A stretch of 32,416 bases of DNA, taken from assembly GCA_015680685.1 (NCBI GenBank), contig MNCI01029043.1, positions 62,850 through 95,265 on the forward strand. Direction: 5' to 3'. The notes beneath the pieces were generated by a model. That model searched no databases. It saw only the letters and a list, made by a program, of their open reading frames with translations, and was not told the origin of the DNA. Positions within the stretch are counted from its first letter, which is position 1. Every line of letters starts with the position of its first letter. Position numbers and translations under genes: made by a program. Of the stretch, positions 10,071 through 21,660 are shown piece by piece. The DNA comes from Gnetum montanum (Eukaryota; Streptophyta; Gnetopsida; Gnetales; Gnetaceae).

Positions 10071-10884
10071 GCCTTAGACTCAATAATGAGCTACAAGCAC
10101 TGGTTATGGGGCTAGAAAAACATGTTATCCATGCATGAAGGCATCCCTCTAACTAAGGTATTACCTACTTCATTCTTCTCCTTTCTTTTTTTTCTTTTAG
10201 TGACGGTTGTCCTATAGAGTTTTTGTGAACTTTTGATCATTGAAGAGGAAGAATATGTCACTACCAGATCATTGTAAATGAAATGGACTTGGTCTCGACT
10301 TGGAACAGACTAGTATTAGATCTTCTTAATCATAATTCTTACTAAGAATCTCATGTGACCAGGATGTAGATGATCTATTCATCATTTTCTCTCTATCATT
10401 TAGTTGGTTCATTTTCTACCATCTTACTTCCTCACACCATGGCGAATTGATATGTTTGTTTTTAGATAGCATAACCTTAGTTCCTTCCATGGGTATTGAA
10501 TTTAACTTAACACAACCATTCATCATCCTTGGTACCCATAGAGACCCTGTAATGAAGGTATGCAAAGATATAATAGGCATACATCAACTTTCGAGAGGAT
10601 CCATTTGCATTCCTTTAGTATACCTTAAGTTAAATTCCCTAACCATGGGCAGCTTATGCAATCAATCATCTCAATAACTTTATAGCATCTAGTTTTTCTT
10701 TATTTGGCATCACAACATCCTCAAATAAATCATCCAATCCACTCTAATTGATTTAATTTGACCAAACCTATCCTCTTTCATATTGTTGCCAATATTCTAC
10801 AACTTTTTGTTTTTCATTTTGCTCTCATTTTTTTTCAAAACTTGTCTAAAATTCCTTCATTTATATGTGAAAAATCTAGTTAAT

Positions 10885-10968
10885 AGTAGCCATGTCAATG
10901 TAATGGGATGACTTGACATAGCCCCATTAATCCATCTCTGTCAACACAAGACAAAAATCCTATAAATA
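10885..10968 (+). promoter_or_regulatory. internal LTR-like promoter for ORF3, E2
   Basis: TATAAATA at 10961-10968 is preceded by gccccattaat (10921-10931), which is identical to bases just upstream of the TATA box in the E3 3' LTR (28995-29005). After the TATA, gtgacact (+11) and ctcattt (+22) match the E1 LTR at +12 and +23. The E3 counterpart is at 25265-25342. This is best read as a second promoter derived from, or sharing ancestry with, the LTR U3/R, driving ORF3. Activity is inferred. Confidence 0.6.
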
Positions 10969-11116
10969 CATGTGACACTTAGCTCATTTTTCATCATTTT
11001 ACCAAAGAGCTAAAGGAGTTTTTGCCATTTTTCAGAGCCATAAGACCTTCCAAGCACCATAACTTTCTAATTGCTGACTCAATTTCACTCATTTTTTGAT
11101 CCTTAACCTACCAAAG

Positions 11117-11427
11117 GTATGCTTTACATTGTGGGGGCCTTAAACCTTAGGTTTTTCATGGAAAAATTTTCAAAATTTTTCTAACTTCTCATGGATAAAC
11201 TATTAAAATAATAACCATAAAGGGTTAAGATCAATAAACAAACTTTATTAGTTGGGAGTAAAATAATAATGAAATAATACAACCACTCTATGATCATAAA
11301 ATAAAAACTTAATAATAAAATATTAATACTTAAAAAATTAACACACCTAATCTAATAAAGGAAGGTATTTAAAAGGAACAAAGATTATGAACTAAAGAGC
11401 TAATTGTAGAGTATGTTGTGATTGTAG
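11117..11427 (+). other. E2 ORF3 leader intron (311 bp)
   Basis: The donor CCAAAG|GTATGC begins 156 bp after the internal TATA start, and the acceptor TTGTGATTGTAG ends at 11427. E3 has a 309-bp counterpart with donor 155 bp from its TATA. The intron is AT-rich, as plant introns are, and begins with the same g-run block (attgtggggg) as the E1 and E3 introns. Removing it would join a leader of about 125 nt to the ORF3 exon. Confidence 0.6.
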
Positions 11428-14275
11428 ATGATGACCAAAAGAGATCCACAAGCGGGTGGACCATTGTGGCTTATTAAAAAATGACCTTGAGGAGAAAAGG
11501 ACCAATAACAGTAGTAGTAACAATAACCCTAAGAGTAGGTAGCAAAGGCTATGCATGCTACTAGGCCTCTTCAGAAGGAACTCAAAGTGGAATCTATTAG
11601 GTAGATTCCTATTGCAGAAATAGATCAATTCAAGTAGAACAAGGCTCCAAGACCAAGATCTAACCTAGAGGTGACACTCATGGAAGCCTACCTAGAGAAG
11701 ATTGGAATCAAGGAGGTTCAAAGTTCTATCTTGTAGGATTTGAACTTTGGATCCTTCTTGGAGTTGACACTAGAGGAGGTGAGAACATAGTTGTAGGGGT
11801 CTTCTCTATGGCCCATTTTCTCCAATAGTGGAGAATGATAAATGAGAAAAACTTACCTATTTTGGAACAACCAATAAGGAGATGCATCGATGAAGATCAA
11901 AGACATCACCATCTCCTACTTGGTTGAAGCCATTGTTGAATCCTTTAGTTTTTACAACATTGGGGCAAAGCTTGTAGAGATTTCCATATAGGTGGACCTT
12001 GAAGTAAATAAAGAGTGGGTCTAATGGTGTTATAGAGTGGATTTTAAGAAATATGGTGCCTTAGTGAATACAAAGATAGCCTATTTTAATATCGTAGCCT
12101 ATTACCCAAACCAAATGGTAAGGCCAAGTAAGGTGACAACCTTATCCACTAGGGCATGTATGGCTCTAAGTAAAAAATTCACTATCAACCTACCCTAGCT
12201 CATCTTCCTTGAAATCAAAAAGCATTTCAAGGAAAATGAGAAGGATAGGAAAACATTTCTCTTTTCATGCTTAATTAGAAACTTATGCAAAAGTAGAGGA
12301 ATAGCTCGCCATTCCAATAATATGGTCCATCATGCTCCTACACATCATGGAAAGAGATGATAAAAGATAAAGTTGTTGTAAGGATTTAGGAAGAGGAGCA
12401 ACCACCACCACCACCACCACTACCTACAACCCCAAAAATCACATCAGAGATGTTTGTAATTGTTGAGAACCTTAAAAAACTTTGGAAGAAATAGTTGTAG
12501 AAATAATAAGGATTTGTAGGTGATGGAGAATCATCTATTTTTAGTCTAGCCATGAGCCACTTGAATGAGATTGCAAGGACCATCAGTTAGCTAGATAGTG
12601 AGATAGTGTCACTATTCTCTATGCAATGAAACTAGTCATCCATGAGACCCAATATAAGTGCTAGGGAGGTCATTGTGTTCATTCTCAAATAAGTATTCCT
12701 CTAAATTTTTGGAAATTCAACATCTTTCTCTATTATGTTGGAAGAAGGAGAAGGGCTAATGGTCTTGGTAATGCCACATAAGGGCAAAGAGATAGTAGTA
12801 GAGGTGGTGGCTGACAAAGTTGTAGAAGCCCTTAATGCTTCTACTACATTCATGCTATATATATTTTCCATGGCAAATACCTATGCATCATTAGGAGTAG
12901 GGAGGAGTTGGATGAGTTATACCCAACATGAAGGAGTATTAGAAATACTAGTAGAAGCCAAGAAACTAATTCTAGAGATCTTTGATATTCCAGATAACAT
13001 TTATAACTGTTAGAGATAAAGGGAAACTTTTTGATAACTAATATGGAACTTGATGAGGTCATTGTAACCAATTGATGGTTGGCCATTGAAGTTGTAGAAG
13101 TGTAAGCCTGTCTCTTCGATCTTACTGTTGTCTGGCTTGAGCCAACATGAGATGAAGCTTTCTAATAGATTCAATAGAAATATTAGAAGGATAAGAATGT
13201 GAAGAAGATGATAATATTTAACATGTTTATGTCAGTGACCATGGTAAACAACATTGACAAGGACCTATCCCAAGTTTGCAAAGAGAACTTGGTTCACATT
13301 AGAGACAACTATCACCTACAAAATTCTAAGTAGCAAAAGGACCATATGGTTGAATACATTCACCCGCAGTAGCAGTAGCTTGCTAAGATAAAATTTGATT
13401 TGAGGAGGTTGGTAGTTAAAAACAAGAATCTCTTGATGAAGAAGGTCCATGCCATTCTCTAGGGAACTACAGTTGAATAGCCTTATGGAAAAATGAGGGC
13501 ATGAGATTTGAGAAAGTGAAGAATTACTACATGAACCAGGTTGTACTACTCAAGGAGGTCAATGAAGAGGAGATAAAATTAACCGAGATGAAGGTGGATG
13601 AGATGGTCTAGATGATTTAGCAAAGAGATGATGCATGGTAGTCTATATTTGATGGATTAAATGCATACAATCAGACAAAAATATATCTAAAGGAGTTACA
13701 GATTAAAGAGATGACTGAATACATGGAGCTCAGAAATCTCTAATATGAAAATCTGGTAATGCTAAAGGTAGGGGGGCTAAGAAGTAAGTTGAAGAAGCAA
13801 GTTGCTAGCTCTTACCTCCTCTATAAGGTAGAGTTCAAGCTTTACAAGGATACAAAACAAAAGTTGAAGGTAGCCAACACAGAGCATGAAGTTCATAGAA
13901 GTAGAATCATAGATCAATGAACTATTGCTAAGAACCTTGTAAGAAGTATGAATGACTACTAGGAGCTATAGACCATTGTCAAAACATTTGATATTAAATG
14001 TAAAACATTCATAGCTTAATTCATCAGCATAAAGGAGATGTTTCCTTCACTATCATGTCCATGGGACATCCCTACATCAACTAATGTACCCAAATAAACC
14101 TAAACTATCTATGATCCATGAAGCAAGAAAGAGAAAATTGAGCTGCTCCTAGATTCTTTTAAACTTCCAATAGTAGTAATGGTAGTAGTAGATCAACCTC
14201 AACCTCTAGCAGAACTAGGATGTGATGAAGGATAATTAGTGCCTTAGGAGTCTCCACCTCTAGGCACCATGTAAG
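11428..14275 (+). pseudogene. E2 ORF3: plant-transposon domain plus coiled-coil protein (broken)
   Basis: About 950 codons collinear with E3 25799-28680. The N-terminal part (about 11640-12340) carries NLEVTL, DLNFGSFLE, KTYLFWNN, VAYYPNQMVRPSKVTT, LEIKKHFKENEKDRKTF and CLIRNLCK; this looks like the plant domain annotated as putative plant transposon protein in Athila third ORFs. A poly-proline hinge is encoded by a CCA run at 12397-12422. An open helical segment lies at 12735-13013, followed by long Lys/Glu/Leu-rich helices to about 13960, and a Pro-rich tail. No signal peptide or membrane segment is visible, so an envelope role is not supported. Stops are numerous. The function is unknown. 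Confidence 0.65.
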
Positions 14276-14487
14276 ATTTCATCATGGCTCTATCCATTCA
14301 ATAGATTCCTACTATATTTTATCTAGGTATCTAATTTTTGTTGTAGATTGCATTCATTTTTATAATATGCATGATGTGACACTCAAAGTTAGTTAGTTAG
14401 TTAGTACGTTAATAAAGTTCCATACTTTCCCAAATTTTATAAGGAACTCAATCCCAATTTTGTTTACTTGAAGATGAGTTTTCAATC

Positions 14488-14500
14488 AGTTGTGGGGGCA
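14488..14500 (+). promoter_or_regulatory. polypurine tract, E2
   Basis: The sequence agttgtgggggca directly precedes the 3' LTR start at 14501. The preceding gatgagttttcaatc block is shared with E1 and E3. Confidence 0.8.
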
Positions 14501-15395
14501 TGATGAAGTATCAATAAGATAGGCTACATCAACATATTCCTATTGATGTAGCTTAATCAACGTATCATCATCAACGTATCCTATGATACATTGATGCAAG
14601 TATGTTGATGTTGACATAGGCATTGCCTATATAAATGCATAAACCCCTTGTATTTATGGAGTGGTCAGTGATAGCCTAACCAAATTTTTATAGTTTATTC
14701 CTGTAGAAGTTAGAATATTTTTTCTCTAAGTGCCCATAGTGGAATTCAAGAGATTGTACAATATTTTATTTGAGTGCATCTATACTTGGATACATCAACA
14801 TGAACAAAAATAAAGTTGAGATATCCTCTATCCATTACAATAATTGGACTAGCATAAATTTACTTTCTAGCTATTTACTTTACATGTAATTTAATTTCTT
14901 GTTATTAAAAAATTAACATTATAGTTTATAAGCAATGTGAGTATGACCACTTTGAGCATAATATACTAATGCTTGCTAATCCTTGTAGTGGATACTTGGT
15001 ACATGCAATAGTATACACTTGGTAACCTAGTAGCATTAATATATGTTTAGGATGTCTACAGAAAGTGGGAATGAATACTCTACATTAGGCTAGTTAGTTT
15101 ATTAAGTAGTTAATTATTTAGTTAACTTAAACATTAAACCTTTATTCACTTAATCATTTAGCAAGTAGGAGAAAATAACAAAAAGTATAAAAATAAATAT
15201 ATTATTCCTCAACCACACTTAGCCATACACAGAGATTAACACATGTAGATTGAGAAGATAATGACTTACAACTATGTAATTCACCATCTAGTAATATTGA
15301 CCACTTAGGTAAATAAGTCTAGAGAATTCATCTAGATCATGTGTATATGCTAGTGATTTGAATGGTTGGGTAGAGGGAATACTAGCTACTCATCA
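14501..15395 (+). repeat. E2 3' LTR (895 bp)
   Basis: It starts TGATGAA and ends ACTCATCA. U3 contains dyads: gctacatcaa and ttgatgtagc (near 14523-14552) are perfect inverted repeats, and atcaacgtatc/gatacattgat (near 14570-14595) pair at 10 of 11. The TATA box is TATATAAAT at 14628, with an AATAAA near 14810. Only two CpGs are visible in the whole LTR. It matches 2379-3050 over the shared part. Confidence 0.9.
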
Positions 15396-15654
15396 ATATA
15401 GATAAGATTTATAAGTGATAAGCATGTTACATATTAAAGTGAGATTTTAATTTCTACACTTAGGTAAATTAAATTAAATCTTAATATTTTAATAATATTT
15501 TATTCATGACTAAACAACATCATCTATCATATACCTCAATTATGCTCAACCATACATACTAAGAATCGCATGAGCATAACTAAGAAGATAATAACTTGTG
15601 ATCATATTTAAATAATTTGTATGGTTGGGTGTTGGGAATACTTACCACTTATCA
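15396..15654 (+). repeat. E4 5' LTR, 3' tail
   Basis: It ends gtatggttgggtgttggg...cttatca, the family's conserved LTR end with CTCATCA changed to CTTATCA. It contains tcatatacctcaa and a caaccatacata block that align with other LTR tails (for example 2850-2880 and 15210). The rest of this LTR lies left of E2, outside the window. Confidence 0.75.
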
Positions 15655-15655
15655 T

Positions 15656-15673
15656 TGGTGTCATTATTAGGAA
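15656..15673 (+). promoter_or_regulatory. primer-binding site, E4
   Basis: The sequence tggtgtcattattaggaa matches the tRNA-Asp complement at 10 of 18 positions, and all 8 mismatches are C-to-T or G-to-A. This is the clearest deamination pattern among the three PBS copies. Confidence 0.65.
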
Positions 15674-15785
15674 TTTGTACTGGTGGTCTAGATTAGTTTA
15701 AATTATTTATGATCATTATTAGAACTTAATGATTTCTCACTTAGGAAATAGTATTATTTACTTAAGATAGACATGATAATCCAAA

Positions 15786-16570
15786 ATGTCTTCTTCTCAT
15801 AAAGCTGATTCTCCATCTATGGATGATTCTACCAAGTATTGTAACAAAATGACTAGAAGCTAGGATGATGTATCCTATCAAGTTAAAATAGTCTACTAGC
15901 ATTGAGATCCTTATTATCTAAAATTTACCTTCATCATTCATTAGGATGAATAAATGTGATGGAGGAACCTAGAAGGTAACATCGTATTACCACTTAATGC
16001 TCATGGCAATGTTGATTAATGTTGGAGTGGAAGTAATTGTCATTGACTACAAGGCAGTTGATGAAATGTTTAGGTTCTATCAACTCACTGAAGCTGAACT
16101 TCACAAAAACCATTTTATGGAGACATATCATGAAGTAGCAAAGGGAAAGGGAACTACCATTCTACTAATATTACAATCAGAAAATAGGATATAAATTATC
16201 ACTTTGGTAAAAGCAATTACTAATATCCTCCTTCCTTCAAAACAAATGATATGATAAATTCATGGCTATGTTCAGCTTTTGCAACCAACCAAGGAAAGGA
16301 AAGAATAGGATCTACTACCAAAAGCACCTTTAAGCCTAGGTCTTCTAGCAAGTCACCTAGACATAATCAAAGGAACAATAGCATGGAAGCAAGCTAGCAT
16401 GGCTTGCCTAATTATTCATCATTATCTTCATCCTTATTGTCATGCTTTGAAAAGGATGAGCATGGCCAAGGAAAAAGTAATGACAAATAAAATGATAGAG
16501 ATAATAGAATGGATCATGGTAGAAATGAAGGTAGAAAGAGTAGACATGACATAGATAAAGATTAAGATAG
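15786..16570 (+). pseudogene. gag: E4 gag, 5' part (broken)
   Basis: The start ATG at 15786 (ATGTCTTCTTCTCA) aligns with the E2 and E3 starts. A stop appears after about 25 codons. The FTFI-I-DE block lies near 15925-15960. An open piece at 15997-16194 holds FYQLTEAELHKNHFMETYHE, which is related to the E2 region near 3530-3600 and is largely missing from E3. It ends in a charged linker (about 16440-16565) and is cut by E3 at 16571. Confidence 0.65.
16566..16570 (+). repeat. 5-bp target duplication of E3, left copy
   Basis: GATAG directly precedes the E3 5' LTR (TGATGAG) and is repeated at 29762-29766 directly after the E3 3' LTR. Both copies lie within the gag linker of E4. Five bases is the usual duplication for gypsy integrase. 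Confidence 0.95.
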
Positions 16571-17393
16571 TGATGAGTTGCATTTTTGTTAGCTGCATTG
16601 ACAAGGCCCTGTCGATGTAGTGTCTATTTTCCTATATAAATATGTGCTCACAACCATGTTTATGCAATTATTTGGTCAATGGAGTAGCTAAAATCTTGCA
16701 TTTTTATTTCATAATCTTAGAGAATAGTCAGTGAGTGCTTGCAATGTGGATCTGAGTCAGTTGTATGATGTCTTATTTGAGTGGAAATGTACTTGGACAC
16801 ATTCCATGAACGACAATAAGATTGAGATTGATTCTTATTCATTGTAGTACTTTAACTTAGATTAAATTTACTTTTAATGTAATTTCTATTCCATGTACTT
16901 AGTTAATACTTATGTTTCAATGCATGTTAATAAATTAGAGGAATGAGCGCGAGCAATTTTGAGCATAAACATGCATTCACTTGGTAATCCCAACAACATT
17001 ATTACTTGGTTCGCCTAGTAGCATAGCATTTGGTGATCCCACTAGTGGATACATGGGTTCAGGGCATGTATGGAAAGTTGGGAATGGACACTCATTACCT
17101 ATAGGCGAGTTTGGACTTTATATTTATGTTGTTAATTAGATTAAGTAATTTATTTCTTTATTATTGTTAGGAGAAGCATAAGGCCAAAACAACATCAATT
17201 ATCATATGCCTCACTCTAGAATAAATCATGCTTGACAAAGCTACCACTAGTTCAAGTGGGAAGATAGCGAATTACAATCAAGGCATAATGATCTAGATGT
17301 CACAACTAGTCCCATCCATAGAATTTGACCAAATCATGCATGAACACTTGTGTTTCATATGGTTGGACGTAGGGGGTACCTTGTCGCTCATCA
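16571..17393 (+). repeat. E3 5' LTR (823 bp)
   Basis: It starts TGATGAG and ends GCTCATCA. TATATAAA lies at 16633-16640. U3 is short: one dyad, gacaaggccctgtc (about 16610), compared with several in the 3' LTR. I count nine CpGs. It is the promoter for genomic and Gag-Pol RNA. Confidence 0.95.
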
Positions 17394-17394
17394 T

Positions 17395-17412
17395 TGATGC
17401 CAGTGTCGAGGA
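17395..17412 (+). promoter_or_regulatory. primer-binding site, E3
   Basis: The sequence tgatgccagtgtcgagga, one base after the LTR, matches the tRNA-Asp complement at 12 of 18 positions; five of six mismatches are C-to-T or G-to-A. It is the best-preserved PBS in the window. Confidence 0.72.
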
Positions 17413-17545
17413 CATTATTTGTTAAAACATGCACTATCTAGGATTAGTGAATATTATTCATATCGTTGGATGAACTTATAGTTAACATCACTCTAAATGA
17501 CGTATAAACTACTAAGCACATTGATAATTTTATGTATTTTGCAAA

Positions 17546-19950
17546 ATGTCTTATTCTTTCCATAGACATGAAGATGTCAAACCACCAATTCCACAAGAGT
17601 GCAAAGTGGTATATACTCATCCAAATAAGTATGTTTCAAACTTCACCTTCATCCTACATCAGGATAAACAGTTGCGATGGTGTGATATGGAGGGCAACAC
17701 TATCTTGCCCCTCAATCAATTTGTGTTAGGGATGTTGCTTAAAACTCTTAAGAAGTTGGGCATCTCAAATCTTCACAAAGAATACATTGTGGATGGATAT
17801 GATCTTGAAACTACTATTCCATTGAAACATAATGCAAGCAAGATCGACGTTAGGAGAAGCTCCATGAGGGTATGAAGGGGAAACACTAATCCCTTATTCC
17901 TACTAAATCAAGATGACAATGAGAATCCTCCCTTTGAAAGTTCTCAACATGAAGATTCTCCACCCCCTATTATTGATGATGAGGGTGCAACCTTGAATCA
18001 ACAATCCACTATTCATAAATTAGGTTTAAGAAAAAGTGATAGCTAAGGTAGGGACTCAGGAAAACATCACAATAGCAAGGGATCTAAGGATGGTAGTCGT
18101 AATGAGCAAAAAAGTGGTGGCGGACACCATAGTGGTGGTGGCAGTTCACCTTTCTCTCCATCCTCTTCATTTGATTCTGAACATTCCTCTTCATCTATCG
18201 ATTCTCATAGAAGCCATCGTCAAAATAATCGTGATGAAGGTGATCAATGAGACAACAATGATTGTGAAGGCCACCAAGATCAAAGGGTTGGCCAAAGCCA
18301 TCATCAGCGTCATTGACACAGTGATGATGATGAACCTCTATTGGTGACTCAAAGTATGCTCAACATTGTAGAGGCAGTTAGAATTCCAACCAGGCATGGG
18401 AAAGATAGCTAGATCAAGCACTTAGACATGAATAATATCCCAAGATCCAAGGGGGATCTAATTTTGAACTACAAACACATATACAACCTTTCCATGATGC
18501 CTATGCCTTACAGAACATAGAAAATGAATGGCAGAAACTCAAGCTCTTCCCTAGGACATTCATCGAGGAAGCTAAAAGCTAGTACTAGTTCTTGGAGCCA
18601 GAATCTATCTGTAGATCGAGTACCATGTTGGAGTTATTCAATGACAAATATCAAGTGTACTCTAGAGTGTCTAATCTGAGAAGGAAAATCCAAGGTTGGA
18701 AATAGGGAATACATGAACCCCTGGATGCCACCATGGGAAGATACTATTCACTCTTACACTGATGCCCTAGCCATGGTTATTCTTAGAGGGAACAACTTTA
18801 CCACAATAGAGATGGACTTAGAGCAGAAACTAGAAGAACCCTTGGGATGTATGCCCAAGGGAGATTGTCTGAAATGAGAGCTTATTAGATCCAAAGGATA
18901 ATTGAGCAAGTAGCAAAAGAAGAGGTGAGATACAAAAAAGGGAAAGTGTAGAAGATTATAATAGGGACCCTTCCATCAAGAAATGGGAGGTCTAATTTTG
19001 TGATGAGGAGGAGTCACTGCTTGATGAAGTGATGAATAGGAAAACCTTGCTAATCCAAAAATCTATTTATGATATTTTGGCAAAGGTTGATAAATTATGG
19101 GACTCTTTGGATGAAAATTTCTAATTGCTATGTAGATTGCTGAAGAATCCAAAGAGAAAAATAGTGATCATAATCATAGGAGGCAAAAAGAAGTTGAATG
19201 TGCCTACCAAAGAGGTAAGGGCAAAGCTGTAGCCATAGAGGGAGTTGTAGAAACTGACTCTGATGATGAAATTGATTATAAAATTTTTCAATATGAACAT
19301 CCAAAGGGTCATTTCCCTATGGTGTCACACTTACAAGTGTCTAAGGTGTATGTATTGAATCCATGACTAGCATGTAGGCAAGCACCTAGACGATTGTCTT
19401 ATCCTCAAGGTAATCTAAGGCAGTTCCACCAACAACAAAGAGCTTACTACGCAAGTGGAGCTTCTACACAACCTTATGAATAATATCAATAATGGTACCA
19501 ATCACAATCATGGGGAATGCCATCGCCAAGGATACTATGTTCAGCAATCTATCTCCCCAAGAAGTTCTCCAAGTCATACCTCATTTCAACATCACTATTA
19601 CCCTTCATAGTACCATTAAAAACATTCACCATTTTCTTGAGGGGAGAACCCATATCCATACCACCCTCCACATCTGTTTGCATACACATCGCCATCTTTA
19701 ACCAAATTACCTCCTACTCCATCCATGCAAGATGAGATTCCTCTATAGCCATAACAACGAAATGCTATGAGGGCTTTACATTCACAATCAGCTTTCCAAC
19801 TAAGTGGTTTAGATAATTGATCTAGAAAAGGATCCTTCTGCTAACCTAATAGTCCTCTCGAACCCTCACAACCTAGTATGGCTAATCATCCTACATTTGC
19901 AATACCTTCATCCTTTGCATTAAATACCTTCGAGTGTCCTTCAAACCAAG
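17546..19950 (+). pseudogene. gag: E3 gag (broken)
   Basis: The first 109 codons are open (17546-17875), with NFTFILHQDKQLRW and a KKLGI block; then comes a stop and frameshift. A Ser/Gly/His/Asp-rich linker follows (about 17900-18330, including SGGGHHSGGGSS and SHRSHRQNNRDEGD). Next is the capsid-like retrotransposon Gag region (about 18420-18860) with LFPRTFIEEAK and LELFNDKYQVYSRVSNLRRK. A YEHPKGH segment (about 19290) and a Q/Y/P-rich tail (about 19390-19770) complete it. No CCHC zinc knuckle was found. The role is particle assembly and RNA packaging. Confidence 0.78.
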
Positions 19951-20480
19951 TGTTTCCTTGGATTTGCATTGTAATGCTAGCTCATTCTATTTTCGACTAG
20001 ATCAAGGCTAGCAATCTTTCCATGGAGAGATCTGACTTAGGAAGTCCTCTCATTTACCTACAGATCTCTAGACATAAGCCTTGCAAGGCTCTTCATGACT
20101 TTGATTTTGGAGTTAATCTCATCCCCCATGACATGTATAAGGCCTAGAACCTACCACCTCTCAAGAAGAGCAACATCCATCTAGAATTGGTAGATCAGTT
20201 AATTACTATCCCTCTGGGATTAGTAGAGGACATTGTAACCATATTTTGTGGGTGGTCCTATCCTATTGATTTTTTTGGTGATCAATGTTGAAAACTACAA
20301 AAGTGACTTCCCCATCATTATGGGAAGAGCTTGGTTAAGCATGGTTGATGCACATATGGGAATAAGGGATATCTCTCTATAAATCTCCAAAGAAAATGAA
20401 TTGGGCAAGATAGAGAAGAAGTGTATTCCATGCATCACATGTAATGATAATGGATGCAATTGCTTGCAAAATATTTGATC
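19950..20480 (+). pseudogene. E3 aspartic protease (broken)
   Basis: The active-site loop reads ALHDFDFGVNLIPHDMY (about 20087-20140); the usual Asp-Thr/Ser-Gly has become Asp-Phe-Asp. The second half follows: ITIPLGLVED (about 20205), GWSYPIDF, a frameshift near 20270, then FPIIMGRAWL-type residues (about 20310). The order and spacing match E2. The enzyme processed Gag-Pol. It is inactive as read. Confidence 0.72.
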
Positions 20481-20739
20481 CATGAAAAGTGCATACATTA
20501 AAGCTTGCAATTAGTGTGCACAAGAAATCAGTATTCAAAGGTGTATGTCCACAAAAGTAACAAAATAGGAGGGCACCCAGTGGCTGTTAGTTGACTCTAA
20601 TAGTAGCACATTATGCATGAAATTAACTGAGAGCCTAACATGTGCTTATGTTGAAGGCATGGACAAACTTGGATAAGTTCATTTTCAACTCTCTAATGAA
20701 GATGATGGTACCTATTAGGAAGAGTTGGAAATCCCTGAT

Positions 20740-21660
20740 AACTTCAAGTAGGAGCCCCTAGAGCTAAAAACTGTACCAACCGACATGGAATATGCATTTT
20801 TAAATAATGGTAAATCGATCATAATTAATGCCAAAATTACTCCTAAAATAAAAGAAAAGTTGTTAAAAGTGGTTAAAAAATGACCAACAACTTTTTCTTG
20901 GTCATTTTCTAAGGTAATAAGAATCAATCTAAGGATATGCTAGCATCACATTTACATTGACCTAGCCATGAAGCCTAGAAGGTAGCCACAGAGGCAGCTA
21001 AACCCCAAATTGAAGTAGATCATCAAGGAGGAAATTGAATAACTCCTCAAGGTGTGGTTCATGTATACCATCGCAGATAGTGAGTGGTTTAGCCCACTCA
21101 TAATTGTGCCAAAAAGGGTGGCAAATGGCACGTCTGCATCAATCTTAGGCTATTGAATATGGTAACATTTAAATATCATTTTCCATTACCATTTGTGGAT
21201 TAGGTGTTGGACACCATATTCAGGCATTGTTATTATAGCTTCTTGGATGGTTATGGTGGCTATAACTAAATCCAAATTTTGCCAAAATATCAAGCCAAGA
21301 TAACATTCATAAGTCCCTGGGAGACTTTTTCATATTGTAAGATGCCATTCGATCTATGTAATGCCCCTACAAAATTTTAACACTTGGTCCTTAGTGTTTT
21401 CCGACAATAGATTAGTAGTGGTGTAGAAGTCTTCATGGATGACTTTTCCACCTATGGAGCTATGTTTGAGCAAGCCTTGGACTACCTTAAGTAAGTATTA
21501 AAGAGATGTATTAAAACAAACTTGTGGTTGAACTGGAAAAAGAGCCTCTCATGGTCCAAGAAGGCACTATACTAGGGCATCGAATTTCGCAAAAAGAGAT
21601 TGAGGTAGACCTAGAAAAGATAACAGTCATCCATGGAATAACATGCTAACTAAAGACAGT
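20740..21660 (+). pseudogene. E3 reverse transcriptase (broken)
   Basis: A linker with EPLELK starts near 20750. RT blocks follow: DSEWFSPLII (about 21075-21105), FPLPFVD-type residues (about 21185), YYSFLDGYGGYN (about 21232-21268), SPWETFSY (about 21313), and the catalytic FMDDF at 21432-21446 with both Asp present. Downstream are KTNLWLNWKK (about 21515) and GIEF (about 21578). FMDD supports Athila/Tat affinity. Stops and one frameshift near 21115 disable it. Confidence 0.85.

Larger units (their letters stand above)
9405..10890 (+). other. E2 post-pol non-coding region
   Basis: This is about 1.5 kb between pol and the internal promoter, T-rich and without a credible ORF. It aligns in patches with E3 23600-25200 and E1 1-780: a gtaatgagt start near 9752, the tttgcatggtgtgg hairpin (10020-10070), the ccctctaactaagg block (10143), and a ggatccatttgcat block (10598) matching E3 24959. 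An open stretch at 10447-10677 has no counterpart in E3 and I do not treat it as a gene. Confidence 0.6.
2379..15395 (+). mobile_element. E2: near-complete Athila-like retrotransposon with ORF3
   Basis: E2 keeps a 5' LTR remnant (2379-3050), PBS, gag, protease, RT, RNase H, integrase, a 3' non-coding region, the internal promoter and intron, ORF3, PPT and a 3' LTR (14501-15395). The first 228 bp or so of its 5' LTR lie to the left of E1, outside the window. The LTRs differ by roughly 15-18% by eye, more than E3's, so E2 is the older of the two. After the 3' LTR the sequence switches directly into the tail of another LTR (E4); the target duplication should be atata (15396-15400), with its left copy outside. 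Confidence 0.88.

Noticed and set aside
10447-10677. 76-codon open frame in the E2 post-pol region
   Set aside because: There is no matching frame in E3 or E1 and no recognisable domain; it is a chance opening.
18036-18347. 103-codon open frame in E3
   Set aside because: Out of frame with Gag. The Gag frame here gives the Ser/Gly/His linker with only a few stops and matches E2 and E4 downstream.
19492-19735. Two overlapping plus-strand frames near the end of E3 gag
   Set aside because: The Gag frame here is the third one, Q/Y/P-rich and matching E2 around 5220-5560.
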